Shown here one piece after another: positions 53,296-62,164 of a stretch of 64,000 nt of DNA. The number at the start of each line of letters is the position of its first letter. Within the stretch, counting starts at the first letter, position 1. The translations under genes and the position numbers were made by a program. This stretch comes from Endosaccharibacter trunci (lineage in GTDB: Bacteria > Pseudomonadota > Alphaproteobacteria > Acetobacterales > Acetobacteraceae): assembly GCA_024515975.1 (NCBI GenBank), contig JAMSKV010000008.1, positions 62,001 to 126,000 of the forward strand, written 5' to 3'. The notes under the pieces were generated by a model. That model had not been told where the DNA came from, searched no databases, and saw only the letters and a list, made by a program, of their open reading frames with translations.

Positions 53296-54210
53296 ATGGC
53301 GATTCCCCCGGCGGCGACCGAGCAGGTCAGCCGCCGCCATGCCGCGCTGGATTCGTGGACGGTGCGTGACCAGGTCGAGTCGCTCTGGGAAGGCCAGCTC
53401 GCCGCCGTGGCGGCGATCGGACCCGCCCTGCCCGCGATCGCGGCCGCCGTGGAGGCCGCCCTGCCCCGCCTGCGCGACGGGGGAAGGCTCTGCTACGCAG
53501 GCGCGGGCTCTTCCGGACGCCTGGGCGCGCAGGATGGTGCCGAGTTGGAACCCACGTTCAACTGGCCGCGCGATCGGCTGGTGCTGCTGGTCGCGGGCGG
53601 GCTGCGCGCGCTCACCGAGGCGGTGGAAAATGCGGAAGACGACCGCGACTCGGCGCTGGCACAGGTCGCCGATGCCGCGATCGGCGCTCAGGACGTGCTG
53701 ATCGGCGTCGCGGCGAGCGGCGGCACGCCGTTCACGGTCGCCGCGATCCGCGAGGCGCGCGCACGCGGCGCTCTGACCATCGGGCTCGCCAACAGCCCGC
53801 ATGGTGCCTTGCTCGACGCGTCCGAACATCCCGTCTTCGTGGCCACCGGGGCGGAACCGATCGCAGGCTCGACGCGCATGAAGGCCGGCACCGCGCAGAA
53901 GATCGTGCTGAACCTGCTGTCCACGGCGATGATGACCGGGCTCGGCCGCGTCCATCAGGGCCGCATGGTCGACATGCAGGCGCGCAACCAGAAGCTGCGA
54001 CGGCGCGCCGTGGCGATGGTGTCCGATCTGGCCGGCTGCGATGCCGAGCGAGCGGCCCAGGCGCTGGAGCGAGCCGGCGGACAGGTGAAACCGGCGATCC
54101 TGGTGGCGTTGGGGCTGGGTGCGGAAGAGGCGTCGCTGGAGCTCGATCGGACCGGCGGGCATCTCCGCCCGGTGCTGGATGGGCTTGCCAGCAGGAAGCC
54201 AACTCCATAG
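53296..54210 (+). CDS. murQ: N-acetylmuramic acid 6-phosphate etherase-like protein
   Basis: About 304 residues; the ATG at 53296 (GGGG five bases before) is preferred, with a GTG at 53290 overlapping the gpt stop as alternative. It has the SIS sugar-isomerase fold with MurQ signatures: YAGAGSSGRLGAQDGAELEPTF, with the catalytic Glu in AELEPTF, then GVAASGGTPFTVAAI and IAGSTRMKAGTAQKIVLNLL. MurQ splits lactate from MurNAc-6-P in cell-wall recycling. The N-terminus lacks the usual MurQ TLEI-type opening, so the protein is somewhat divergent. Confidence 0.85.
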   Translation: MAIPPAATEQVSRRHAALDSWTVRDQVESLWEGQLAAVAAIGPALPAIAAAVEAALPRLRDGGRLCYAGAGSSGRLGAQDGAELEPTFNWPRDRLVLLVAGGLRALTEAVENAEDDRDSALAQVADAAIGAQDVLIGVAASGGTPFTVAAIREARARGALTIGLANSPHGALLDASEHPVFVATGAEPIAGSTRMKAGTAQKIVLNLLSTAMMTGLGRVHQGRMVDMQARNQKLRRRAVAMVSDLAGCDAERAAQALERAGGQVKPAILVALGLGAEEASLELDRTGGHLRPVLDGLASRKPTP

Positions 54211-54224
54211 CTTCTGGCCCGGTT

Positions 54225-54301
54225 CGGGGCGTGGCGCAGCCTGGTAGCGCGCGTGTTTTGGGTACACGAGGCCCCCGGTTCGAGTCCGGGCGCCCCGACC
54301 A
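54225..54301 (+). tRNA. tRNA-Pro (anticodon TGG)
   Basis: Acceptor CGGGGCG/CGCCCCG, D-arm GCGCAGCCTGGTAGCGC, anticodon stem CGTGT/ACACG around TTTGGGT with anticodon TGG, T-arm CCCGG-TTCGAGT-CCGGG, discriminator A, encoded CCA. 77 bases. Confidence 0.95.
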
Positions 54302-54333
54302 GTTGCAGGCCAGGTATAGGAAAGTGTTCGTCC

Positions 54334-54639
54334 ATGCGTGCCCGGATCTACCAGCAGCCCAAGACAGCGACGCAGTCCGGACAGGCCAACACGCATGACT
54401 GGATTCTGGAATACGGCCAGAACGAGCAGCGCACGCAGGACCCGCTGATGGGCTGGTTCGGCTCGGGCGACACGCGCAGCCAGCTCACCCTGCGCTTCCC
54501 GACCCGTGATGACGCGATCGCCTATGCGGAGCGCGAGAACATCCCGTTCGACCTCGAACTTCCGACCGCCCGCATTCGTCCGCCCAAGGCCTATGCCGAT
54601 AATTTCCGGTTCGACCGACGCGCGAACTGGACCCACTGA
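54334..54639 (+). CDS. Complex I accessory subunit, NDUFS4-like
   Basis: 101 residues matching the ETC complex I NDUFS4-like family: RIYQQPKTATQSGQANTHDW at the start, LMGWFGSGDTRSQLTLRFPT, AIAYAERENIPFDLE and ADNFRFDRRANWTH. In alphaproteobacteria this is a peripheral accessory subunit of NADH:quinone oxidoreductase, encoded apart from the nuo operon, as here. It lies alone between tRNA-Pro and tRNA-Arg, both co-oriented, and could be part of one transcript with them. Confidence 0.9.
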   Translation: MRARIYQQPKTATQSGQANTHDWILEYGQNEQRTQDPLMGWFGSGDTRSQLTLRFPTRDDAIAYAERENIPFDLELPTARIRPPKAYADNFRFDRRANWTH

Positions 54640-54652
54640 CCGGTTTCCCTGC

Positions 54653-54729
54653 GCGCCCTTAGCTCAGTTGGATAGAGCAACAGCCTTCTAAGCTGTGGGT
54701 CGGTGGTTCGAATCCACCAGGGCGCGCCA
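54653..54729 (+). tRNA. tRNA-Arg (anticodon TCT)
   Basis: Acceptor GCGCCCT/AGGGCGC, D-arm AGCTCAGTTGGATAGAGC, anticodon stem ACAGC/GCTGT around CTTCTAA with anticodon TCT, T-arm GGTGG-TTCGAAT-CCACC, discriminator G, encoded CCA. A run of orphan and broken genes follows on its 3' side. Confidence 0.95.
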
Positions 54730-54920
54730 TCATTTCAATAAGTTGTCAGCTTCGTCAGTCACGTCACGCCTTAGATAAGCGACGCGAGGCCAAATGGGAC
54801 TCCCACTTTCGGGACGAGCATCCACTTGCAGTGACTATTTCCGGCACATTCCAACGCGACCGTCATCAATGCCGACCGGATCGAGGTCGTTCCCCAGAGC
54901 ACCCCGTTGGGACCGGTCCG

Positions 54921-55490
54921 GTGAAGAAGGCAGCGCCCACCCTCGCGGCGGCCCTCCTGTGTATTGCCGCCTCGCCATGCCTCGGTAAGGGCGCAGACCC
55001 TCTTCGCGATACGGGATCCCGCGTCGCCACGCTCGGCGCGACGACGGTGCAGTCGTTGCCGCTGTATCCCGGCAATGCTGCCTCATCGCGTTTGGTCGTT
55101 TGGAGCGAAGGGGCCGGACAAGGGCAAACCACGAAACTGGCTTTGTGCGAGCGCAGCGGCGAATGTTCCTGGCGCAAGGGATGGCCGGATGCCTATGGCC
55201 CTGTTCTGCGCGCCATGGGGGCATGGTCGACAGCCAATTCACACATCTTCCTGCTCACTGTGCAGTTCGGTGCCGCAGCCGAGACGTTGTTCGTGCTCGA
55301 CGTGCCGGACGGGGATAAGCCCGTGGTGCTGGACACGCATGACGCTGCCCTGATCTGGCTCGACCCGCGAGACGATCTCGTGCATCTCGACTACGCCGAG
55401 TCGGGCCCTCCGGTGCTGGGATGCCTTGGCTGGAGTTCGGCCGCGCGAAAGCTGGTGACCGTTTCGTGCCTGAATACCGACACGCGCTGA
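54921..55490 (+). CDS. Exported hypothetical protein
   Basis: From the GTG at 54921 the product has 189 residues with a signal peptide (VKKAAPTLAAALLCIAASP, cut likely near PCLG). The mature part is beta-rich with paired cysteines (ALCERSGECSW; LGCLGW and VSCLN) and looks like a small periplasmic beta-sheet domain. An open frame from 54831 would put a non-signal stretch in front and is less likely. The ribosome site is weak. No family is recognised. Confidence 0.55.
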   Translation: MKKAAPTLAAALLCIAASPCLGKGADPLRDTGSRVATLGATTVQSLPLYPGNAASSRLVVWSEGAGQGQTTKLALCERSGECSWRKGWPDAYGPVLRAMGAWSTANSHIFLLTVQFGAAAETLFVLDVPDGDKPVVLDTHDAALIWLDPRDDLVHLDYAESGPPVLGCLGWSSAARKLVTVSCLNTDTR

Positions 55491-55574
55491 CACAGGTCCC
55501 TAGGCGCATCACCTGGTCTCTGGCCTGGCTGAAGATCCGCCGCGCCCATTCTTGCGGTGACGCCCGGTGAGCCC

Positions 55575-55927
55575 TTACGCGACGGGCGCGCCATATTGCT
55601 CGTCGATCAGTCGATCGATGCCGAGGCGTTCAAGGATGGCGCGGGGGCACATGAAGGTCACGCGGACGACGCCGGGGAGCCGGCTGATCTCGATCGAGCC
55701 CGCGATCGTCGCGCGATTGAGAATCTCGTCGTAAGGCAGGCCCGTCACGTCCGCCGCCCGCTGCAGGCCGTGACCTTGGTGGCTTCGTTCAGATCCGCGC
55801 CGGACCCGATGAAGATCTTCTCCCTCTCACGCTCGTAGTATTCGGGCGAAATATAGGGCTCGGTCGAGATTGGACCCCGGCCAAGTTCGGGGTATTTCTC
55901 CAGCCATCGGTGATTCATGTCGGCCAT
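55575..55927 (-). pseudogene. Remnant of a Rieske aromatic-ring oxygenase gene fused to another fragment
   Basis: The first 40 residues from the ATG ending at 55927 (MNHRWLEKYPELGRGPISTE, then PEYYEREREKIF) match the N-terminus of Rieske non-haem oxygenase alpha subunits, which normally continue for about 400 residues. Here the sequence switches right after KIF to unrelated residues and stops at 55745. An overlapping frame (RAADVTGLPYDEILNRATIA to DEQYGAPVA, stop at 55575) looks like the C-terminal tail of some other protein. I read this as a deletion junction between two genes. Confidence 0.6.
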
Positions 55928-56274
55928 GGTTCCTCCTTGATGCGCCGATCGAGTCAGGCGGGAAAACGATTCATCGGAAGGGCCGGCGCTCGGAGGGCCG
56001 CGGCCGGCGCGAAAGAGGGAGCCGTCCCGCGGCCTTCCCCGCGGGGCCGTAGACCGCCTGCCTCGTTCCGGGCGCGGTCTTCGGCAAAACGGCGGCCGGC
56101 CCGGATTTCGACGGTCGTGCTCATCTCTGCTCCCGAGATCCGCCGTTTGCCTCGAAGCGACGCAACTCTCTACGGTTTCGAGAATGCTGGGAGGTGTGCG
56201 GGGCAGCTATCCCGCCAAGGTGAGCATTAGCCCTTTCGAGCAGCCGAATGGCGCCTGGATGCCGGCTGAGCGCA

Positions 56275-56451
56275 TCAGCCGCGCGAAGCCGCGCCGGGAA
56301 GGACATACGAGCCCACCGCCGCCTTCTGGACGAGGCCGTCCTTCAAGGCGTCCGCGATCGCCTGCGGACGGATCCCAGCGGCGCGGAGATCCACAGCACG
56401 TCGGACCGAGCCATCCGCAAGCAGGCGCAGCAGCGCCTCCCTCTGGGTCAT
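56275..56451 (-). pseudogene. Truncated AbiEi-like winged-helix fragment
   Basis: 58 residues from the ATG ending at 56451. REALLRLLADGSVRRAVDL, AAGIRPQAIADALKDG and VGSYVLP follow the N-terminal winged-helix pattern of AbiEi-type antitoxins, which are normally about 200 residues or more. The frame stops soon after the domain, and no AbiEii toxin gene is beside it. It may be a remnant or a stand-alone DNA-binding protein; the match is to a general fold and only moderately sure. Confidence 0.45.
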
Positions 56452-56532
56452 GGATTTTCCACGTATCGTTCCACGCTGGTATGGCGTGAGCCTCACATTA
56501 GCGTGGCGGAACGTCGGTGGGAGCCCCGAAAC

Positions 56533-56778
56533 TCAGAAACGTGGAGGCACCGCTACGGAAGGAAGGCCGTCCGCGCTGATCCCGATCGTTTCTGCCGCCT
56601 TCCGCAGCCGGGCAAGCTGACCCTCGTCGGCGCTCTCCGCCACGCCAGTCGCGGTCAGCTCGAAGGCGATCTCCGCCTGGGCGAGATCGCCCTGTTCAAC
56701 GAACCACTCGATCTGCCGGACACCCTCCTCGGTCCTGCGGCGGTCCGCTTCGGCATCGGAATCTTCCAGGTCATGCAT
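56533..56778 (-). CDS. Hypothetical acidic helical protein
   Basis: 81 residues from the ATG ending at 56778 with AGGAGA seven bases upstream. It is Glu/Asp-rich and mainly helical (TEEGVRQIEWFVEQGDLAQA; AESADEGQLARLRKAAETIG). No family is recognised. It lies in the degraded stretch between tRNA-Arg and rnhA, but its good ribosome site suggests it is expressed. Confidence 0.55.
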   Translation of the reverse strand: MHDLEDSDAEADRRRTEEGVRQIEWFVEQGDLAQAEIAFELTATGVAESADEGQLARLRKAAETIGISADGLPSVAVPPRF

Positions 56779-57023
56779 CGTCCGTCTCCTCTTGGAGCAC
56801 CGATCATGGGAGGCACGGATGCATGACACCGAGGCAAAGTGCCCCCAAAACCGCCGCGCGAAGTATTACACCGCCTGTACTGCGGCGATTTCTAAATCGC
56901 GCGACACGCCGCCCTCACCTTTTCATTTCTGTAGGCCGAAAGCGCTCACGAATAGGCCAAGGCAGAGAAATCTAGCCTTCGGTCGCCAAAGGGCTCCGAC
57001 CCTTCGGGTGTAACTTTATGCCT

Positions 57024-57500
57024 TCACCGACAAACGCCGCTTTCCAGTGCCAGCCGCGCTTCCGTGGCCAGGCGGTCCACACGCTCGTTCTGCGGATCGC
57101 CGGAATGGCCACGCACCCAGCGCCACTCCACCTCGTGACGCTTGGCCGCATCGAGCACGCGCCGCCAAAGGTCCATGTTCGCCACGGGGTCGCCGGATGC
57201 GTTGCGCCAGTTGCGGCGCACCCAGCCGGTGCTCCAGCGCGTGACGCCGTTGCGCACATATTCGCTGTCCGTGTGCAGCACGATGCGGCAAGGGCGGGTC
57301 AGCGCTTCCAGTGCTTCGGCCGCGGCGGTCAGCTCCATGCGGTTGTTGGTGGTGACCGCTTCGCCGCCGGACAATTCGCGCTCATGGCCGCGAAAGCGCA
57401 GGAGCGCAGCCCAGCCGCCCGGACCCGGATTGGGCTTGCAGCCGCCATCGGTCCAGATCTCGACTTCCGCACCAGCCGGCCCAGACAGGTCTTCGCTCAT
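57024..57500 (-). CDS. rnhA: Ribonuclease HI
   Basis: 158 residues. The catalytic carboxylates are D18 ([17 protein letters not shown]), E56 (NNRMELTA), D78 ([12 protein letters not shown]) and D142 (NERVDRLA), with H132 in VRGHSG. It degrades RNA in RNA-DNA hybrids. The start ATG overlaps the thrB stop (57497-57500), and thrB in turn is close to ispH, giving an ispH-thrB-rnhA operon that is common in alphaproteobacteria. Confidence 0.95.
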   Translation of the reverse strand: MSEDLSGPAGAEVEIWTDGGCKPNPGPGGWAALLRFRGHERELSGGEAVTTNNRMELTAAAEALEALTRPCRIVLHTDSEYVRNGVTRWSTGWVRRNWRNASGDPVANMDLWRRVLDAAKRHEVEWRWVRGHSGDPQNERVDRLATEARLALESGVCR

Positions 57501-58468
57501 AGCCCCAGCGCTCCGGGGCCTTCCGCCGCGAGGAAGAAGCGCAGGCGACGCAGATAGTCCAGCGGGTCCTTGCGCGTCACCAGAGCACCCTCCGGCGTGT
57601 GCACCCAGTCGAACAGGCGGGTCAGCAGGAAGCGGATCGCCGCCCCCTGGCACAGCACCGGCAAGGCGTCGCGCTCGTCGCGGCCGAGCTTGCGCAGGGT
57701 CTCGTAGCCACCCAGCATCAGCCGCGCCTTGGTGACGTTGAAGGCGAGATCCGGTTCGAAACACCAGGCGTTCAGGCAGACCGCGAGGTCGTAGGCCAGC
57801 AGATCGGTGCAGGCGAAATAGAAGTCGATCAGCCCGCTCAGGTCGCGTCCGCCGGACGAGCGAAGGAAGAACACGTTGTCCGGGAACAGATCGGCATGGA
57901 TCTGACCGCGCGGCAGGTTCTCCGGCCAGTTGGGCAGGATACGGTCCAGCGCCGCGTCCAGCTCGGCGATCAGGCCGGGTTGCAGACGGTCGCCTGTGGC
58001 ACGGCTCTTGTCGAGCAGCGGACGCCAGCTTTGCGGGCCGAGAGCGTTCGGGCGCTCCGCCTCGTAATCGGCGCCGGCGAGATGCAGCCGGGCGAGCGCT
58101 TCGCCAAGCGGGCGGCAATGTTCGGGACGCACGCGCCTCGGCCACACGCCGGGCAGGAACGAGGTAATCGCCGCCGGACGGCCGGCCAGCTCGCGCAGCG
58201 CCTCGCCGTCGCGTCCGGCGATGGGTTGCGGGCAGGTCACGCCGCGCGCCGCCAGATGGCGCATCAGCCCCAGGAACCAGGGGAGCTCGGCCGGATCGAC
58301 CCGTTTCTCGTAGAGAGTGAGGATGAAATCGCCGGACGAGGTGCGGAGCGAGAAATTGGAGTTCTCGACCCCTTCCGCGATGCCGCGAAAGGCCACCAAC
58401 TCGCCCAGCGCGTAGTCGCCCAGGAACGCAGCGAGGGCTTCGTCGCCGACGTCGGTGTAGACAGCCAT
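57497..58468 (-). CDS. thrB: Homoserine kinase (ThrB type II)
   Basis: 323 residues with an aminoglycoside-phosphotransferase fold, the homoserine kinase form found in many alphaproteobacteria. The catalytic loop is [12 protein letters not shown] with D193 and N198, and the metal ligand is D215 in [29 protein letters not shown] (about 32-50) forms the nucleotide-binding beta sheet. It phosphorylates homoserine in threonine synthesis. It overlaps rnhA and follows ispH by ten bases. Confidence 0.9.
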   Translation of the reverse strand: MAVYTDVGDEALAAFLGDYALGELVAFRGIAEGVENSNFSLRTSSGDFILTLYEKRVDPAELPWFLGLMRHLAARGVTCPQPIAGRDGEALRELAGRPAAITSFLPGVWPRRVRPEHCRPLGEALARLHLAGADYEAERPNALGPQSWRPLLDKSRATGDRLQPGLIAELDAALDRILPNWPENLPRGQIHADLFPDNVFFLRSSGGRDLSGLIDFYFACTDLLAYDLAVCLNAWCFEPDLAFNVTKARLMLGGYETLRKLGRDERDALPVLCQGAAIRFLLTRLFDWVHTPEGALVTRKDPLDYLRRLRFFLAAEGPGALGL

Positions 58469-58478
58469 GGGACGGAGA

Positions 58479-59483
58479 TCAGCCCAGCGGAGCGGGCAGC
58501 TTGAAGATCACGTCCTCCAGCTTCACCGTGCGTTCCTCGATATCCAGCGTGTAGCGCTGGCCGAGCGCCGCCACCATCTCCTGCACCAGCGCTTCCGGCG
58601 CGGACGCCCCGGCGGTGATGCCGACGGTCGACACGCCCTCCAGCACCGACCAGTCGAGATCGCGCAGGCGCGGCACCAGGACGGCGCGCGGCACGCCGGA
58701 GCGCTCCGCCACCTCGCGCAGGCGCTGCGAGTTGGACGAGTTGGGCGAACCGATCACGATCACCAGATCGCAGCCCGGCGCGATCGCCTTGACGGCTTCC
58801 TGCCGGTTGGTGGTGGCGTAGCAGATATCCTCGCGCTTCGGGCCCTCGATCAGGGGAAAGCGCTCCCGCAGGATGTCGACGATCTCCGCGGTGTCGTCCA
58901 CCGACAGAGTCGTCTGGGTGATGAAGGCGAGGCGCGCAGGGTCGGCCGGCTGCACGCGCCGGGCTTCCTCGGAATCGTTGATCAGCGTCACGGCGCCGGG
59001 CGGGAGCTGGCCCATGGTGCCGACCACCTCGGGATGGCCGGCATGGCCGATCATCAGGATATGGCGCGCTTCCGGACCGCCCCCGGCGAAATGCCGTTCG
59101 GCCTCGCGGTGCACCTTGGAGACCAGGGGGCAGGTCGCATCCAGATAGAGCAGGTTGCGGCGTTCGGCCTCGGCCGGCACCGATTTCGGCACGCCATGGG
59201 CGGAAAACACGACATGGCCGTCGGCCGGAACCTCGTCCAGCTCCTCCACGAACACCGCGCCCTTGGCTTCGAGCTCTTCCACCACCGTGCGGTTATGGAC
59301 GATCTCGTGCCGCACATAGACCGGCGCGCCGTAGCGCTTCAGCGCCTCCTCGACCACACGGATCGCCCGGTCCACGCCGGCGCAGAAGCCGCGCGGGCCG
59401 GCCAGCAGCAGCTTCAACCGCGGCAGCGAGCCCGCTGCGGCGAGCCCGGAGACGAGCGTGTCGCTCTGCATCTGATCCGGCAT
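58479..59483 (-). CDS. ispH: 4-hydroxy-3-methylbut-2-enyl diphosphate reductase
   Basis: 334 residues; GGGGA lies six bases before the ATG ending at 59483. The three cluster cysteines are C34 ([13 protein letters not shown]), C118 ([12 protein letters not shown]) and C221 ([13 protein letters not shown]); HPEVVGTMG and [11 protein letters not shown] line the substrate site. It carries out the last step of the MEP isoprenoid pathway, feeding ubiquinone and hopanoid synthesis. It is the first gene of ispH-thrB-rnhA and is divergent from a lipoprotein gene. Confidence 0.96.
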   Translation of the reverse strand: MPDQMQSDTLVSGLAAAGSLPRLKLLLAGPRGFCAGVDRAIRVVEEALKRYGAPVYVRHEIVHNRTVVEELEAKGAVFVEELDEVPADGHVVFSAHGVPKSVPAEAERRNLLYLDATCPLVSKVHREAERHFAGGGPEARHILMIGHAGHPEVVGTMGQLPPGAVTLINDSEEARRVQPADPARLAFITQTTLSVDDTAEIVDILRERFPLIEGPKREDICYATTNRQEAVKAIAPGCDLVIVIGSPNSSNSQRLREVAERSGVPRAVLVPRLRDLDWSVLEGVSTVGITAGASAPEALVQEMVAALGQRYTLDIEERTVKLEDVIFKLPAPLG

Positions 59484-59612
59484 CCTGTTCCCCAAACTTC
59501 CGTGGCATCCTATATGGCGCGCCAGCCCGGTCCGCGAAAGGTCCACGGAGTCCTGGCGCGTCGCCTGCAACTGCCGCCCTGCCATACAGGCGCGGCCGGT
59601 CGAGAGTCGAGA

Positions 59613-60182
59613 ATGAACGTGCCGCGAGTGTCCAGTCCTGCCCGAACCACGATCCGCGCTTTGGCGCCGGCCGTCCTGCTCCTGAGCGGCCTGGCCGCCT
59701 GCGCGAATGACGATCCCAACGCCTTCGCGCCGGCCTGCGCCCCGGTGGGCATCCTGGGCGACGCGGCCGACTACAGCGATTACGGCACCGCCGAGGACCG
59801 GCCAGACCTCGCCAAGCTGATCTCGCACGGCTCCATCCTGGGCGTGTCCGGACACTGCTCGTCGGCTGCCAACAACACCCAGCTCCACACCGAGATCCGG
59901 CTCGATCTCGGCATCACGCGCGGGCCGGCCACCGGCGCCTCGTCGCTGCCAGTGCCGTATTTCATCGCCGTGACCCGCGACGGCCAGGTGATCAGCAAGC
60001 AGACGCTGACGGCGCAGGCGCAGTTCCCGGGCAATGCCGACCGGGTGCTCGTGCGCACGGACCCGGTCGATTTCAACCTGCCGGTCTCGCGCGCCCAGCC
60101 CGGCACGTCCTACAGGATCGAGGTGGGGTTTCAGCTCGACGCCGCCCAGCTCGCCTATAACCGTTCCCACATCACCCACTGA
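59613..60182 (+). CDS. Hypothetical lipoprotein
   Basis: 189 residues with a lipoprotein signal ([15 protein letters not shown], lipobox LAAC at about 26-29). The mature part is beta-rich and conserved-looking ([46 protein letters not shown]), with an additional cysteine pair. It resembles a family of alphaproteobacterial lipoproteins without known function. It is 14 bases before gcvH, so the two are probably co-transcribed. Confidence 0.75.
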   Translation: MNVPRVSSPARTTIRALAPAVLLLSGLAACANDDPNAFAPACAPVGILGDAADYSDYGTAEDRPDLAKLISHGSILGVSGHCSSAANNTQLHTEIRLDLGITRGPATGASSLPVPYFIAVTRDGQVISKQTLTAQAQFPGNADRVLVRTDPVDFNLPVSRAQPGTSYRIEVGFQLDAAQLAYNRSHITH

Positions 60183-60196
60183 CGGAGCCCTGTCGC

Positions 60197-60574
60197 ATGG
60201 CCGAGATTCGCTACACCAAGGATCATGAATGGGTCCGTCTCGAGGAAGACGGCACCGCCACGGTCGGCATCACCGACCATGCGCAGGAAGCGCTGGGCGA
60301 CATCGTGTTCGTAGAGCTGCCCGCGACCGACCGCACCGTGGTTGAAGGCGAGAGCGTCGCCGTGGTCGAGAGCGTCAAGGCGGCGTCCGACATCTACGCG
60401 CCTCTGGCCGGCAAGGTGGTGGAAATCAACGATCTGCTGACCGAGGATCCGTCCCTGGTGAATCGCGACCCGGAGGACGAGGCCTGGTTCTTCCGCATGG
60501 AACTGGACGACGCCGACGCTTTCGAGTCGCTGATGGACGAGGACGCCTACAAGCAGTTCCTGGAAACCCTCTGA
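60197..60574 (+). CDS. gcvH: Glycine cleavage system H protein
   Basis: 125 residues of standard length with the lipoyl lysine K61 in [20 protein letters not shown]. It shuttles the aminomethyl group between the P, T and L proteins. gcvT and gcvP are not in the window, so H is encoded either apart from them or for another lipoyl-dependent role. It follows the lipoprotein gene closely. Confidence 0.95.
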   Translation: MAEIRYTKDHEWVRLEEDGTATVGITDHAQEALGDIVFVELPATDRTVVEGESVAVVESVKAASDIYAPLAGKVVEINDLLTEDPSLVNRDPEDEAWFFRMELDDADAFESLMDEDAYKQFLETL

Positions 60575-60703
60575 TCCCCGCCCCCGGCGGCCGCCACGCG
60601 CGGTCGCCGGGTGTCGTGCGCATCCGGGCATGAGGACAAGGCGTTCCCTCGAGGAACCGAAACCTTCCGCTCATTTGGCTTCGCGCGTCTCCGATCCTCC
60701 GAA

Positions 60704-60748
60704 CAAACGGATAGACGCCTTTCTGCTCCTCTTCCCTGAAAAGAAGCG
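60704..60748 (+). repeat. Degenerate hairpin repeat, copy 4
   Basis: CAAACGGATAGACGCCTTTC followed by CTCTTCCCTGAAAAGAAG matches the repeat unit of 1235-1281 with several substitutions and a shortened T-run. It lies between gcvH and the MFS gene. Confidence 0.65.
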
Positions 60749-60772
60749 CTCTTTCCGACGGACCTTCGCCTG

Positions 60773-61996
60773 ATGACCGCCGAACCACATTGGCGCAGCA
60801 ATCTCTTCGTGTGCACGTTCGGCGCCTTCACCACCGTTCTGGCGATGACGGTGCTGCTTCCCTTCCTCCCCTTGTTCGTGGCCGAACTGGCGGAGAAACA
60901 GCACAGGACACTCGGCCAGGCCGGCATCGCCCGCTGGTCGGCTCTGTGCTTCGGCGCAACCTATCTCGCATCCGGCCTCGCCGCGCCGCTCTGGGGACGG
61001 GTCGCGGACCGGTTCGGACGCAAGCAGATCCTGATCCGCGCCTCGCTCGGCATGGCGGTATGCATGTCGCTGATCGGGGTCACGCAGTCACTCTGGCAGT
61101 TGCTGGCGCTGCGGCTGCTGGCCGGTCTGGTCGGCGGCTTCGCCTCCGGCGCCACCGTTCTGGTGGCGACCCAGACGCCGCGCGAACGCTCCGCATGGGC
61201 GCTCGGCATCCTTTCCTCCGGCACCATGGCCGGCAGCGTGGCCGGCCCGCTCCTCGGCGGGCTGCTCGCCCCCGCCATCGGCATCCGCAGCACCTTCTTC
61301 CTGGCCGGCGGGCTGATCTTCGCGGCCTTTCTGCTGGTGGTGGCACTGGTCCGGGAAGCCCCAAGGCCGCGCCCCTCCGCGACAGCGCAACCGAGCGCCT
61401 GGCGGCAGGTGCCAGACCGGCGGGTGGTGGCGACCTTGTTGTTCGCCGGCATGCTGCTGACCCTGGCCAACATGTCGATCGAGCCGATCGTCACCCTGTT
61501 CGTGGCCGAACTCGTCTCCACACAAGCGACGGTCGCCCCCTGGTCCGGCGCGATCATGGCCGCGGCCGCCCTGGGCAGCGTTCTGGCCGCGGCCAGGGTG
61601 GGACAACTCGCCGACCGGATCGGCCACAGGCGGGTCGCTGTCTGGGGGCTGGTTCTCTGCGCGCTTCTCCTGCTGCCGCAGGCGGCGGTGCAGGCCGCGT
61701 GGCAACTGCTCCTGTTGCGTTTCGCCATGGGCATGGCGCTGGCCGGGCTGATGCCGTCCATCACCAGCCTGATCCGCCACGCCGTGCCGCCCGGCATCGC
61801 CGGGCGCATCCTGGCGCTGAACATCTCGGCCCAATATGTGGGCTTCGTGGCCGGGCCGCTGCTCGGCAGCGCGGTCGCGGCGCATCTCGGCATGCGTCCG
61901 GTCTTTCTGGCCACCAGCCTGGTGATGCTGCTGGGCGCGGGGCTGCTGTGGCGCGGACGCAAATCCGGGCCGGAGCGGGTCAGCGCGACCGTTTAA
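60773..61996 (+). CDS. MFS transporter, DHA1 drug-efflux type
   Basis: 407 residues with 12 predicted membrane helices. The MFS motif A is GRVADRFGRKQILI (about 76-89) between helices 2 and 3, repeated in weaker form as VGQLADRIGHRRVAVWG in the second half. Motif C-like AGSVAGPLLGGLLAPAIG (about 157-174) is typical of proton antiporters. Substrate is unknown; multidrug or sugar efflux are the usual roles. It stands alone after a degenerate hairpin repeat, with no regulator nearby. Confidence 0.87.
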   Translation: MTAEPHWRSNLFVCTFGAFTTVLAMTVLLPFLPLFVAELAEKQHRTLGQAGIARWSALCFGATYLASGLAAPLWGRVADRFGRKQILIRASLGMAVCMSLIGVTQSLWQLLALRLLAGLVGGFASGATVLVATQTPRERSAWALGILSSGTMAGSVAGPLLGGLLAPAIGIRSTFFLAGGLIFAAFLLVVALVREAPRPRPSATAQPSAWRQVPDRRVVATLLFAGMLLTLANMSIEPIVTLFVAELVSTQATVAPWSGAIMAAAALGSVLAAARVGQLADRIGHRRVAVWGLVLCALLLLPQAAVQAAWQLLLLRFAMGMALAGLMPSITSLIRHAVPPGIAGRILALNISAQYVGFVAGPLLGSAVAAHLGMRPVFLATSLVMLLGAGLLWRGRKSGPERVSATV

Positions 61997-62164
61997 ACGG
62001 CCGGCGAAAGCCCGATCGCGAGGGTGTCCTGACCGTGCGATGCCTCGTCAGCATCGATGGCTTGGAAGGATCCTAACCACCAGCGTTCCGGCTCCGGCAC
62101 AACTCTTTACGCTCCCGGTTAGACATGTTTTGTTATAAAGAACGAATCGGAAGGGCTTCGGGAC

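Noticed and set aside
54653-54729. Searching for a duplicated tRNA-Arg or tRNA-Glu 3' end as an att site
   Set aside because: By eye no second copy of either 3' end was seen between the tRNAs and the next conserved genes, so no attachment site is claimed.
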